Below, piece by piece: positions 26,814-38,143 of a DNA stretch of 64,000 nucleotides. The stretch covers positions 1 to 64,000 of the forward strand of contig JBGZBU010000013.1 of assembly GCA_041844835.1 (NCBI GenBank). Reading direction: 5' to 3'. This stretch comes from CAUUCX01 sp041844835 (lineage in GTDB: Bacteria; Bacillota; Clostridia; Peptostreptococcales; Anaerovoracaceae). The notes under the pieces were generated by a model that did no database searches, had not been told where the DNA came from, and was given only the letters and a program-made list of their open reading frames with translations. The position numbers and the translations under genes are program-made. How positions within the stretch are numbered: the stretch's first letter is position 1; every line of letters begins with the position of its first letter.

Positions 26814-26842
26814 ACTATAGCACTATATCAGATAAAAGTCAA
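26814..26842 (-). promoter_or_regulatory. Promoter of the tpl leader
   Basis: On the minus strand TTGACT (26837-26842) and TATAGT (26814-26819) are 17 bp apart. Transcription would start near 26806, about 40 bases before the leader peptide ATG. Confidence 0.85.
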
Positions 26843-26851
26843 ATATTTTTT

Positions 26852-26882
26852 GCGCGCTCTGCCTACAAACGGCTCGGCGCGC
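26852..26882 (+). terminator. GC-rich hairpin between SLH gene and tpl promoter
   Basis: GCGCGC arms (26852-26857 and 26877-26882) are followed by five T on the plus strand. On the minus strand, the direction of the flanking genes, the hairpin is flanked by A runs, so it is not a clear terminator for the SLH gene. Confidence 0.45.
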
Positions 26883-26928
26883 TTTTTCACGTACATCTCG
26901 GGTTTATAACCTCCGAATTGTGTCTTGA

Positions 26929-29900
26929 TCAATTTGGAATGAATAAATCCCATAATTTAAGCCATGTTTCGCCGCCATCGGCTTTCCGCTTGTAATCATG
27001 CCCGTTACTTGCTTCCTGAATCGTATAATATGCCCAATAGTTTTTGCTTAAGTCCTTATAGAATTTGATTTCTTTTTGATGCTTGTCCACATACTCTTGA
27101 TCCGCCACCCTGTTTAACATTCTGTTGGTAACAGCCACTACCTCCGCTCTTGTTATGGATTTATCGGGTTTAAAACTCCCATCGGGATATCCCGTAACCC
27201 AGCCTCTTGATGCGGCCATGCTTATCGCCTGATTAGCCCAATGTGACGATGGAACGTCATAAAACGCTGACGTTTTATAATTTTTTACTTCATCAAACCT
27301 CGTTACCATGGCTGCGAACTCAGCTCTTGTAATTGAGTTTGTCGGCCTGAAAGTCCCATCTTCATATCCCTTTATTATATTTTTATTCCTCATGAATCCT
27401 ATATAATCATTGGACCACAAATCGGGTGTAACATCAGGGAATCCCGAATCATATTTAACGTCCGATACCATCTTCCCTGTGAGCAATCTCCCCAACATTA
27501 CCGTGACTTCCTGCCGTGACATATTCCCACCGGGCCTGAATGTCCTGTCCGGATACCCTGTCATATATGCAAAATGCTGCTGTTTGCGCATCTTGTCCAA
27601 CAATGTTTCATCATCCGGTTTTTTCGGGTCAGGATCCGGAGACGGTCCGGGACCGGGTCCTGGGCCGGGTCCGGGACCGGGTCCGGGACCCGGAGGAGTT
27701 TTAGGATCAATTGGGATATTTTTATCCTTTTCATAAATATGACCCTCTCCATCACTGACTTTGACTTTATTTTTCACCGTGCCGCCTGCGAGCGCGTCAG
27801 CAGGTATGGTGTATGTATATTCAAAAACAACGGTTTCCCCTGCTTTCAATGTACCTATCAGCATTCCTCCGGGGATTGCGCTTACCGTTTGGTTGGTTTC
27901 CGGATTTTGTTTCATGACGATACCCGGCATATGATCTTCAACTTTAACATTATGAAGATCTTTCGTATCTATATTTTTCACAACAACCTTGTAATTTATA
28001 GTTTCTCCTTGCTTGACTCTCGCCTTATCAGCCGTTTTTTCCACATCCAAAGTCGGTGCATCGACTATTGTAACGCTGTAATCGTCACTTGCCATGGTTC
28101 CGTCCTTCGCCTTTGCCAATACCGTATTATCATATACCGTACCGCCGACTGAGTTTTCCGGCATCTTAACTTTTATGACAAATCTTGCCTCCGTATCTTT
28201 AGGAAACGATTTAATTACAGCTTTTGTCCTGCTCTTTATAACTATGTTTGCTCCGCCCGGCGTTGTCGATGAGCTGTCATAAGACAAATCCACGAAGTTG
28301 GCGGCCGGAATTCCCAACATGAAATCGGTCACTTCTACATCTTCAAGATTTCCCCCGCTGTCATTTTTTACAGAAATGGAGTATATTACGATTTCTCCGG
28401 CTTTTACCTTCGGTTTTGCATTCTTTCTGACCTTTATCTTTCCGTCATGCGGCTTTACATATATGTCTTTTTCATCTACGTATATCTTGCCTTCACTATC
28501 TTTTGCCGTGACCCTGTTTGTAAAAATTTGATCTGTTTTTTGCGTATCGGGCAAGGTATAGCTGTATACCAGTGTGAGCTTTTCACCGATTCCCAGTTTG
28601 CCTATCGTGACCTCCCCCTCAGGAGATACGCTTACCGTGGTATTTGCACCGGGGGCTCCTTCATTTTCAAGTCTCGGAACGACACCGGGTATTGAATCTT
28701 TTATTTTGGTATTGAGCAGCAGCTTGCCGGAAATATTTTCAACATGCACCCTGTAATTTATCGTTTGCCCGGGCTTTGCAGCTAAAAGATCCGCCTCTTT
28801 CTTTATATTGATATTCGGATTTTTCACACCCACGATAACCTTATGTTTTGCCCGATCTTCAGTTCCGTCACTGGCTTTTGCTATTGCCGTGTTTTCATAA
28901 ACTTTTCCCGCTTCAGCACTATCAGGAATTTTCACTTTGCATTTCAATACCGCTTTTTCTCCGCGCCTGAAAGTTTTAATTAAAACATTCCTGTTTGCGG
29001 AATTAACCGATACATTAGCTCCTCCCGTTACGGTTGACGTACCGGGGTCAAATTCAAAATTTAGAAAATTTTCATCCGGGATTTCCGGCATAAAATCACT
29101 CACATTGACATCGGAAAAATCACTTGTACCGATATTTCTTACCGTTATCGTATAAACGACCTCCTCCCCTGCCGACAAAGCTGTCTTATCGGATGTTTTT
29201 GTAACTTCCAATTTCTTATCATGTGATCTTACCCGTACATTCTTCTCCGCTATATATATTTTTTTCTCACTATCTGTTGCCTTTACCCTATTTGTAATCA
29301 TATCCCCGGTTTCGGATGAAGCCGGCACTTTATATGTATACTCAAAAACAACTATTTCACCTATTTCCAATTTGCCGATTTTCACGCCCTTTGCCGTTTT
29401 AACCACGGTTATATTGGTTTTAGGCCATTTTTGTTCGAGTTCCACCCCCGGCAGGCTATCTTCAACCTCAACATCATTTTGTATTTCCCCGGAAATGTTT
29501 TCAACGTGCACCGTGTAGGTAATCGTTTCCCCCGGCTTTGCCGTAGCTTTATCCGTTTCCTTGCTGATCTCTATGTTCTGCTTCTTTGCTTTTGCTCTAA
29601 CCGCATGTTTTGCGATTGCCTTCGTTCCGTCATCTGCCTGCGCTGCTGCCGTATTTGTGAACGCTTCCCCCGGCGCCGCGGTATCGGGGATTCTTACTTT
29701 ATATTTGAATACCGCCGCCTTGTTGACTTTCAAAGATTTTATAACGGCACTGCGATTCCCTGCGTTTAATGTGATATTTGCCGGAGTGCTGTCCTCGGTT
29801 GTTTCCCCGGGATCAAGTACAAAAGTCAGGAAATTGGCATTCGGAACGCCCGACATATCATCACTGATTGCAACATTTTTCAGTTCATTTTTACCGGTAT

Positions 29901-31650
29901 TTTTAACTCGTAAAGTGTACTCTACAACAGTCCCCGCTTCAACCAGCAATTTATCTGAAACTTTTGTTACTGTGAGTTCAGAGTCAGCTTTCAGAACATT
30001 CACATCATGATCCGCTTTGTATACCTTCCCCTCTTTGTCCGTAACTTTTGCGGTGTTTTTTATTTTGTCACCAACTGCCGCAGCAGCGGGAATCGTATAT
30101 GAATACACAAATTCTACGGTTTCGCCTTTTTTCAGTGTTGCGATTGTCGCACTTCCGTCAGCATTTTCCGTAACCGTCATGTTGGTCTTCGGAAGTTTTT
30201 GTGCAAGCTTCACACCTTGCGCAGTCATGGAATCTTCCACTTTTACATCCTGCAGATCCTTACTGCCTTTGTTTGTTATTTTAACGGTATAATTGACGGT
30301 GTCTCCTTTTGCAGCTCCGTCTTTATCAGATTTTTTTTCAACCGCAATATCATCCCCTGAACCGCCGGAACCTCCGGAGCCCATAACAAGCACCTGCGCT
30401 TCCGCTTTTACTTTATCCTTCTCCGGCCAACCGAATTTTTCGGCAATAGCCGTATTTTTCACATGAGATCCGTCGGGTGTTCCATCAGGGATTTTAATTG
30501 TAAATATGAATTTTGCGACTTCGCCTCTCTTGAAATCCTTGATCAGCGCCCACTTATGCGTAGGCGTAATAACAACGTTGTCTCCCTTCTTTATCGTAGA
30601 TGACGGATCCAATTGTAAATCCAAATAATTGGAGTCGGGAATCGCCATCTCGTCCTTGACCATTATCTCCTGCCAATCGTAATTGCCTGAATTTGTAACC
30701 GTAACGGTATACCTCACTGTTGAGCCCGCCGACGCAGTCGATTTATCAGGAGTTTTTTGTATGGACAAATGCGGTTTATGTTTTGCATATATGAAATTGA
30801 TATACTGCGTGGAACCTTTCCCATAGAAAATGGCATATGTATTTGTACTCTCTATTTTTGTTTTTTGTTCCGCATGTCCCGCAGGCAGAGTATTGTATCC
30901 CAAATATATGTGAGTGACGGGGAAATCTTTTTTGTATACATAGTTTGAACTGCTCGGATTTCCCGATATTCGACGATTCTCGGAGTACATGGTCTGCGTT
31001 GTGTCGGCATCAAATCCTCTGATCTCGAGCGTTTCTTCCGGGTAAATTTTATTCAATCGCAAGCTCAGGCTTTGCGTTGTTGTTTCATAATGTGCACCAT
31101 TCCAATGCCAATACCCGCCGCTATTGCTCCACTCCGAAACCTGCGCAGTCAAACTGATAGTCAAATTCGCATAACTTGGCTGATTCTGAGGATTTTGGGG
31201 GATCGTTGCCTCCCATTTCCAGTGCTCATCGAGTCCGGGAACTCTTGACAACCCGGTCCAACCGTTATCAAACTGATGTGCATTGCTGCTTACCAATTTT
31301 GCTTTCGCCGTGTTATGTTCCACTTTATTATGCTTTCCGGGACCCCAATTGTTTTCAGGCTTAAAATAGACATCACATACAACCTTGTTCCCTATTTGCG
31401 TTATTGTCGCATGCCCTACCTGCTCGCCTGCCATCTGAAACCAAACGGTTTCACTTTCGGCATAAACTTTATCAATATTGCCTATGCCTATTTTGAACTT
31501 GGACATCAAGCCTGAATCTATTTTCCCCAAAAGTCCGTGTTCCGTATATACGCCCGGAATAATGCCAAAAACCAGCGTCAAGACCAATAACATACTTAAA
31601 ATTACTCTGCACAATCTCTTAAAGCCTGCTCGAAAAAAAACTCTTAACAT
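26929..31650 (-). CDS. SLH-anchored surface protein with eight DUF11-like repeats
   Basis: This is a 1573-residue secreted protein. The signal peptide is MLRVFFRAGFKRLCRVILSMLLVLTLVFG. A unique N-terminal domain of about 240 residues follows. Next come eight repeats of 120-135 residues of the DUF11 type (YTVTVTNSGN..., YTVKITNKGS..., ending NTAxAxxxDG). They alternate a longer A form (PxANFLxFxxDPG insert) with a B form (PKTNxTV...GKLxxGExVxFEYxYxIP), giving four A-B pairs. A Pro-Gly linker (about residues 1345-1375) leads to three SLH domains (TGYPDRTFRPGGNMSRQE, KGYEDGTFRPTNSITRAE, TGYPDGSFKPDKSITRAE). The SLH domains should bind pyruvylated wall polymer. The start at 31650 has GGGAG nine bases upstream. 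It may serve in adhesion or as a surface layer stalk. Confidence 0.9.
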   Translation of the reverse strand: MLRVFFRAGFKRLCRVILSMLLVLTLVFGIIPGVYTEHGLLGKIDSGLMSKFKIGIGNIDKVYAESETVWFQMAGEQVGHATITQIGNKVVCDVYFKPENNWGPGKHNKVEHNTAKAKLVSSNAHQFDNGWTGLSRVPGLDEHWKWEATIPQNPQNQPSYANLTISLTAQVSEWSNSGGYWHWNGAHYETTTQSLSLRLNKIYPEETLEIRGFDADTTQTMYSENRRISGNPSSSNYVYKKDFPVTHIYLGYNTLPAGHAEQKTKIESTNTYAIFYGKGSTQYINFIYAKHKPHLSIQKTPDKSTASAGSTVRYTVTVTNSGNYDWQEIMVKDEMAIPDSNYLDLQLDPSSTIKKGDNVVITPTHKWALIKDFKRGEVAKFIFTIKIPDGTPDGSHVKNTAIAEKFGWPEKDKVKAEAQVLVMGSGGSGGSGDDIAVEKKSDKDGAAKGDTVNYTVKITNKGSKDLQDVKVEDSMTAQGVKLAQKLPKTNMTVTENADGSATIATLKKGETVEFVYSYTIPAAAAVGDKIKNTAKVTDKEGKVYKADHDVNVLKADSELTVTKVSDKLLVEAGTVVEYTLRVKNTGKNELKNVAISDDMSGVPNANFLTFVLDPGETTEDSTPANITLNAGNRSAVIKSLKVNKAAVFKYKVRIPDTAAPGEAFTNTAAAQADDGTKAIAKHAVRAKAKKQNIEISKETDKATAKPGETITYTVHVENISGEIQNDVEVEDSLPGVELEQKWPKTNITVVKTAKGVKIGKLEIGEIVVFEYTYKVPASSETGDMITNRVKATDSEKKIYIAEKNVRVRSHDKKLEVTKTSDKTALSAGEEVVYTITVRNIGTSDFSDVNVSDFMPEIPDENFLNFEFDPGTSTVTGGANVSVNSANRNVLIKTFRRGEKAVLKCKVKIPDSAEAGKVYENTAIAKASDGTEDRAKHKVIVGVKNPNINIKKEADLLAAKPGQTINYRVHVENISGKLLLNTKIKDSIPGVVPRLENEGAPGANTTVSVSPEGEVTIGKLGIGEKLTLVYSYTLPDTQKTDQIFTNRVTAKDSEGKIYVDEKDIYVKPHDGKIKVRKNAKPKVKAGEIVIYSISVKNDSGGNLEDVEVTDFMLGIPAANFVDLSYDSSSTTPGGANIVIKSRTKAVIKSFPKDTEARFVIKVKMPENSVGGTVYDNTVLAKAKDGTMASDDYSVTIVDAPTLDVEKTADKARVKQGETINYKVVVKNIDTKDLHNVKVEDHMPGIVMKQNPETNQTVSAIPGGMLIGTLKAGETVVFEYTYTIPADALAGGTVKNKVKVSDGEGHIYEKDKNIPIDPKTPPGPGPGPGPGPGPGPGPSPDPDPKKPDDETLLDKMRKQQHFAYMTGYPDRTFRPGGNMSRQEVTVMLGRLLTGKMVSDVKYDSGFPDVTPDLWSNDYIGFMRNKNIIKGYEDGTFRPTNSITRAEFAAMVTRFDEVKNYKTSAFYDVPSSHWANQAISMAASRGWVTGYPDGSFKPDKSITRAEVVAVTNRMLNRVADQEYVDKHQKEIKFYKDLSKNYWAYYTIQEASNGHDYKRKADGGETWLKLWDLFIPN

Positions 31651-31817
31651 AACTTTTTCTCCCAATATTTTCCCAATAGTTTTTTGTTGCATTTTATAAA
31701 GCATTAATTTATAAAACGCAAAACACAATACACTCCGCTGCAAAAAACAATCATTTGCCGCATTGGAGTGTTTTTAATTGTATAGATATAAAGATTTTCT
31801 ATATTATATATCATTTG

Positions 31818-31858
31818 TAACACAAAAGTACAGTGTTATTTTAATATTTTTTGTGTTA
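31818..31858. promoter_or_regulatory. Perfect inverted repeat between SLH and RHH genes
   Basis: TAACACAAAA (31818-31827) and TTTTGTGTTA (31849-31858) form a perfect 10-bp inverted repeat 21 bases apart in the divergent gap 31651-31922. It is a candidate operator for the small RHH protein. The rest of the gap is very AT-rich, with a 7-bp stem near 31718-31770 in the SLH 5' region. Confidence 0.6.
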
Positions 31859-31922
31859 TATCTTTACATTGAATAACAATCCTATAATGAAATATATCGA
31901 AACAAAATGGAGGATTGTCGAT

Positions 31923-32102
31923 ATGGAAAAATTCATAATCACCCCTAAGGAAGATAAAAGTGTTACTATGACTATAAGAATAGACAGAGATTTACAAGAA
32001 GAATATAATGTACTGGCTTCTAAAACGAATCGGTCCCGAAATGAATTGATAGGGCTGGCATTGCGCTATGCTCTGGAACATATGGAATTAAAAAACGGAT
32101 AG
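31923..32102 (+). CDS. Small ribbon-helix-helix DNA-binding protein
   Basis: This 59-residue protein has the ribbon-helix-helix pattern: beta strand SVTMTIRIDRDL, then helices EEYNVLASKTN and SRNELIGLALRYALEHM. The start at 31923 is chosen because GGAGG lies eight to nine bases upstream; the longer frame adds 24 residues without support. It stands alone, with no toxin partner beside it, and is divergent from the SLH protein gene with an inverted repeat between them. It could regulate that gene, itself or both. Confidence 0.8.
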   Translation: MEKFIITPKEDKSVTMTIRIDRDLQEEYNVLASKTNRSRNELIGLALRYALEHMELKNG

Positions 32103-32137
32103 GAGACTATCCTAATTTTAGCGTTTCGGAAATTACA

Positions 32138-32184
32138 AAAAATCGTACGATAGAAATTAAATTCAATTTCATTGTACGATTTTT
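32138..32184 (+). terminator. Terminator after RHH gene
   Basis: An 11-bp stem (aaaaatcgtac / gtacgattttt) with an inner gaaatt/aatttc pairing and a T-run. Beyond it, up to 32305, nothing else is clear. Confidence 0.8.
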
Positions 32185-32305
32185 AATATCAATAGCAATT
32201 TTTCAAGAGCAATTTTAAACTGTTTATATTATAAAGAATTGTAGAAACAACAAGTGCAGAAAAATGTTCGTTGCTGCACGGAGGGGTATTGATTATACCT
32301 TTTCC

Positions 32306-32752
32306 CTAATTGGACTTGCGGCGGGCGCCCCCCTTGGCAACATTCATGCGCGTTATCGCTTTGGAAAGCGCAGCTTTTGCCATCCTGAGATTTTCGCTGT
32401 CTTCGTCCAAATCCGATTTGCCGTGCGATTCTATAAATGCAAGCGCCGAATCATGCAGGGATTTTGCTTTTTCCATGTCAATGTCTTCCGACCACTCGGC
32501 GGCATCCGTATATATGACTATATCATCCTGCACATCGACAAACCCACCGGATATCGCGGCAATTTTAAAATCTTTGCATCCCTCTTCGCGTATCCAAAGC
32601 TCACCGATATCCAGAAGTTTTACGGCCCAGCTGTGCCCCGCCATAAAACCCTCATCACCCGTGAGCGTTCTGCAGATGACAATCTCAACCTTCCCCTTAT
32701 AGAACAATTTGGAAGGTGTTATGATTTCTAAATTCACCGTGTTAGCAGCCAT
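32306..32752 (-). CDS. atpC: ATP synthase epsilon subunit
   Basis: A 148-residue F1 subunit. The N-terminal beta-sandwich (VNLEIITPSKLFYKGKVEIVICRTLTGDEGFMAGHSWAVKLLDIGEL) and the C-terminal helical pair (AKSLHDSALAFIESH...LRMAKAALSKAITRMNVAK) are typical. It is last in the atp operon and four bases after atpD. Confidence 0.96.
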   Translation of the reverse strand: MAANTVNLEIITPSKLFYKGKVEIVICRTLTGDEGFMAGHSWAVKLLDIGELWIREEGCKDFKIAAISGGFVDVQDDIVIYTDAAEWSEDIDMEKAKSLHDSALAFIESHGKSDLDEDSENLRMAKAALSKAITRMNVAKGGARRKSN

Positions 32753-32755
32753 GGA

Positions 32756-35036
<2,281 letters not shown>

Positions 35037-35063
35037 TATTCAGTCCTCCGCAAAACCGCGAAA

Positions 35064-36578
35064 TTAAAATCCTCTTTTAAAGTCCGTTTTAAATGTCTCG
35101 ATCGCAGATATGATCTGCTCTTCCATACCGTCGCTTATCTCGCCCAACTCTCTTATTTTTTTCGGAATATCCGGATGCTGCGTAGCTATATAATCAAGGA
35201 ATTGCTTCTCAAATTTCTTCACCTGATCGATAGGTATATCACTCATATATCCGTTAACCGCAGCATATATTACGACGGTTTGATCTCCGACACTCATCGG
35301 ACTGTATTGCGGCTGTTTCAGTATTTCCATGAGCAGCTCTCCGTGATCGAGTCTGCGTTTCGTTTCGGGATCCACATCGGACCCGAACTGTGAAAAACTG
35401 GCAAGCTCTCTATACTGAGCGAGCTCAAGCTTGATCTTGCCTGATACTTTTTTAATAGCCTTTATCTGAGCGTTTCCTCCGACACGGGAAACGGAAATTC
35501 CCGCGTTTACGGCAGGTCTTTGACCGTTAAAAAACAGTTCGGTTTCAAGGAATATCTGACCGTCAGTGATGGATATTACATTTGTAGGAATATATGCGGA
35601 AACGTCCCCCGCCTGTGTCTCGATAACGGGCAGCGCCGTAAGCGAACCGCCTCCCAGGTCATCTGAAAGCTTCGCCGCTCTCTCGAGCAGGCGCGAATGC
35701 AGATAAAACACATCCCCCGGATATGCCTCGCGCCCCGGCGGACGTCTGAGCAGCAGTGACATCGCTCTGTACGCCACAGCGTGTTTTGACAAATCATCAT
35801 ATACGATCAGAACATGTTTGCCCTGCCGCATGAAATGCTCCCCTATAGCACATCCCGCATAAGGCGCTATATACTGAAGAGGCGCCACATCGCTTGCAGT
35901 AGCCGATACAACAATTGTATAATCCATTGAGCCTTTATCCTCAAGCGTCTGTACCAGCTGAGCAACGGTAGATTTTTTCTGTCCTATCGCCACATATATA
36001 CAGATGACATCCTCATCCTTTTGATTCAGAATTGTATCTATCGCAATGGCGGTTTTTCCCGTTTGCCTGTCTCCGATGATAAGCTCACGCTGTCCTCGCC
36101 CGATCGGAATCATTGAATCAATGGCCTTTATTCCGGTTTGAAGCGGTTCATGCACGCTTTTTCTGTCAAGCACACCCGGCGCCGGGCTTTCAACCGGTCT
36201 GTATGCCTCGGCGGTAATCGGCCCCTTGCCGTCGATCGGCTGCCCGAGGGCATTTACGACCCTGCCTATCATTTCTTTGCCGACGGGAACCTCTACCACG
36301 CGTCCGGTTGGTTTTACAATATCCCCCTCTTTTATGTCCCGATCGGAACCGAGAATTACGGTGCCGACATTATCTTCTTCAAGATTAAGTGCCATTCCGT
36401 ACACCTCTCCCGGGAATTCAAGCAGCTCCCCCGCCATGCATTTCTCAAGTCCATATACCCTGGCGATGCCGTCGCCGACCTGAATAACGGTGCCGAAGCT
36501 TGAAATTTCAAGCTCATTTTTATAATTCTTAATCTGTTCCTTTATGACCGCACTTATTTCCTCAGGTCTCAGATTCAT
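35064..36578 (-). CDS. atpA: ATP synthase alpha subunit
   Basis: The regulatory F1 subunit, 504 residues. It shows the N-terminal [17 protein letters not shown], Walker [16 protein letters not shown], and the family motif [19 protein letters not shown]. Confidence 0.97.
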   Translation of the reverse strand: MNLRPEEISAVIKEQIKNYKNELEISSFGTVIQVGDGIARVYGLEKCMAGELLEFPGEVYGMALNLEEDNVGTVILGSDRDIKEGDIVKPTGRVVEVPVGKEMIGRVVNALGQPIDGKGPITAEAYRPVESPAPGVLDRKSVHEPLQTGIKAIDSMIPIGRGQRELIIGDRQTGKTAIAIDTILNQKDEDVICIYVAIGQKKSTVAQLVQTLEDKGSMDYTIVVSATASDVAPLQYIAPYAGCAIGEHFMRQGKHVLIVYDDLSKHAVAYRAMSLLLRRPPGREAYPGDVFYLHSRLLERAAKLSDDLGGGSLTALPVIETQAGDVSAYIPTNVISITDGQIFLETELFFNGQRPAVNAGISVSRVGGNAQIKAIKKVSGKIKLELAQYRELASFSQFGSDVDPETKRRLDHGELLMEILKQPQYSPMSVGDQTVVIYAAVNGYMSDIPIDQVKKFEKQFLDYIATQHPDIPKKIRELGEISDGMEEQIISAIETFKTDFKRGF

Positions 36579-36614
36579 ATCCGCAATCTCCTTTCATCTC
36601 ACGAAACGGGCGCC

Positions 36615-37151
36615 TCAAACTTCCATCAGTGCCACCATGTTTTTTAATCGATTCTGTAAGCTTGCATCTATAATTTTGCCTTTTACCATGATTTTAAATC
36701 CGCCGAGAACATCAGGATCAACCACATTTGTCAGTTTGATATTTTCCCTGAAAAGCTTGCTCGCCTCTTCTTCAAGTCGTGCGAGCCGCGGCTCATCGAG
36801 AGCAAATGAGGTATATATCTCCCCTTCATAATACCCTCTCGCTTCATTATAAAAATCACGGTATCTCCTTGCAATTCGCTGAAAATGAACGGTTCTGCGC
36901 TTGTCCGTGAGCACAAACAGAAAGTTTAAAAGCTCATCGGAAATATGCCCTTTGAAAATCTTTTCAAGAGCTTCTCTGCGCGAAACCGCAGATATGGTCG
37001 GAATTTCCATCAATTTTCGCAGATCCTCATCGCCTCTCATAATCTCGGCGATTTCTTCTATTTCTTCAAGGATCGCATCTTCTTTTCCCAGCTCGCAAGC
37101 CGCATCAAAAAGCGCCTTTCCGTATGTCGAATCGATAGTTAGTGCTTCCAT
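36615..37151 (-). CDS. atpH: ATP synthase delta subunit
   Basis: A peripheral stalk subunit of 178 residues, with the OSCP-type N-terminal helices (STYGKALFDAACELGKEDAILEEIEEIAEIM) and the C-terminal DPDVLGGFKIMVKGKIIDASLQNRLKNM. Its start overlaps the atpF stop by 13 bases. Confidence 0.95.
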   Translation of the reverse strand: MEALTIDSTYGKALFDAACELGKEDAILEEIEEIAEIMRGDEDLRKLMEIPTISAVSRREALEKIFKGHISDELLNFLFVLTDKRRTVHFQRIARRYRDFYNEARGYYEGEIYTSFALDEPRLARLEEEASKLFRENIKLTNVVDPDVLGGFKIMVKGKIIDASLQNRLKNMVALMEV

Positions 37152-37657
37152 CCCGATACTCCCGACTCTGCTATGAGTTCATCTATCATCCCCTCGTGAT
37201 CATCTCTTGTGAGCTCCCTTTCCAAAATTCTGCGAGCCATTACCTGCGATAAATCGATTACCTGCCGCCTCAATTCGTTTTCCGCGAGTTTTTTCTCACG
37301 CTCTATATCGCGCTTTGCTTTCTGCAATACCTGCTCGGCCTCAATCCTCGCTTTTTCTATGATTTCAAGCGCCTGGTCATCCGCTTTTATCTTTGCCTGC
37401 CTAATGATCTCACGCCCCTCGCTTTCAACTCCCGCTATGCGTTTTTGAAACGCCGCCATTTTTTCGTCGGCTTTTCTGTTTGTGAGCTCCGCGTTGTCAA
37501 AAGCGTCCTTCACGGTCTGTTCTCTGTTTTGCATGAAGGCATGTATCTTTTCAAAGAAAAACTTTTTAACCACGAGAAACAGCACCAATACCGTAGCAAG
37601 GTGCATCAAAAGTGTCCAGTTAAATTCAATAAGCCCGGCTGTCAGTTCAGGGGTCAT
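37139..37657 (-). CDS. atpF: ATP synthase b subunit
   Basis: A 172-residue peripheral stalk protein with one N-terminal membrane helix (WTLLMHLATVLVLFLVVKKFFF) and a long charged coiled coil. It lies between atpE and atpH in the usual order. Confidence 0.95.
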   Translation of the reverse strand: MTPELTAGLIEFNWTLLMHLATVLVLFLVVKKFFFEKIHAFMQNREQTVKDAFDNAELTNRKADEKMAAFQKRIAGVESEGREIIRQAKIKADDQALEIIEKARIEAEQVLQKAKRDIEREKKLAENELRRQVIDLSQVMARRILERELTRDDHEGMIDELIAESGVSGWKH

Positions 37658-37696
37658 TCCCTCACCTCCGTTTGCTGTAAATAATTGCAGTAAAAA

Positions 37697-37993
<297 letters not shown>

Positions 37994-38057
37994 TCATTAT
38001 TCACTTTGCAAAATACGCGATACGGATGAAACATCCGCGCCGCCGGGACAAGCCCGT

Positions 38058-38087
38058 GCCTCTTGTGATTATTATAACACAAGAGGC
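38058..38087. promoter_or_regulatory. Perfect 10-bp palindromic hairpin upstream of atp operon
   Basis: gcctcttgtg and cacaagaggc flank a 10-nt loop that on the minus strand contains TATAAT. There is no T-tract on the minus strand, so it is not an obvious terminator of clpB. It may be an operator or a promoter-embedded palindrome, although no -35 fits well. Confidence 0.4.
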
Positions 38088-38143
38088 TTTGAAATTCCAG
38101 TGTAAAAATCTCAAGGATTTCAACGCTTTTTAGCAATATTTAC

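Noticed and set aside
27410..27736. Plus-strand frame ending in a Pro-Gly repeat opposite the SLH gene
   Set aside because: It is the antisense of the low-complexity Pro-Gly linker, which reads as Pro-Gly on both strands.
31923..32102. RHH protein as the antitoxin of a toxin-antitoxin pair
   Set aside because: No toxin-sized frame lies on either side; a terminator follows directly and the other neighbour is the divergent SLH gene.
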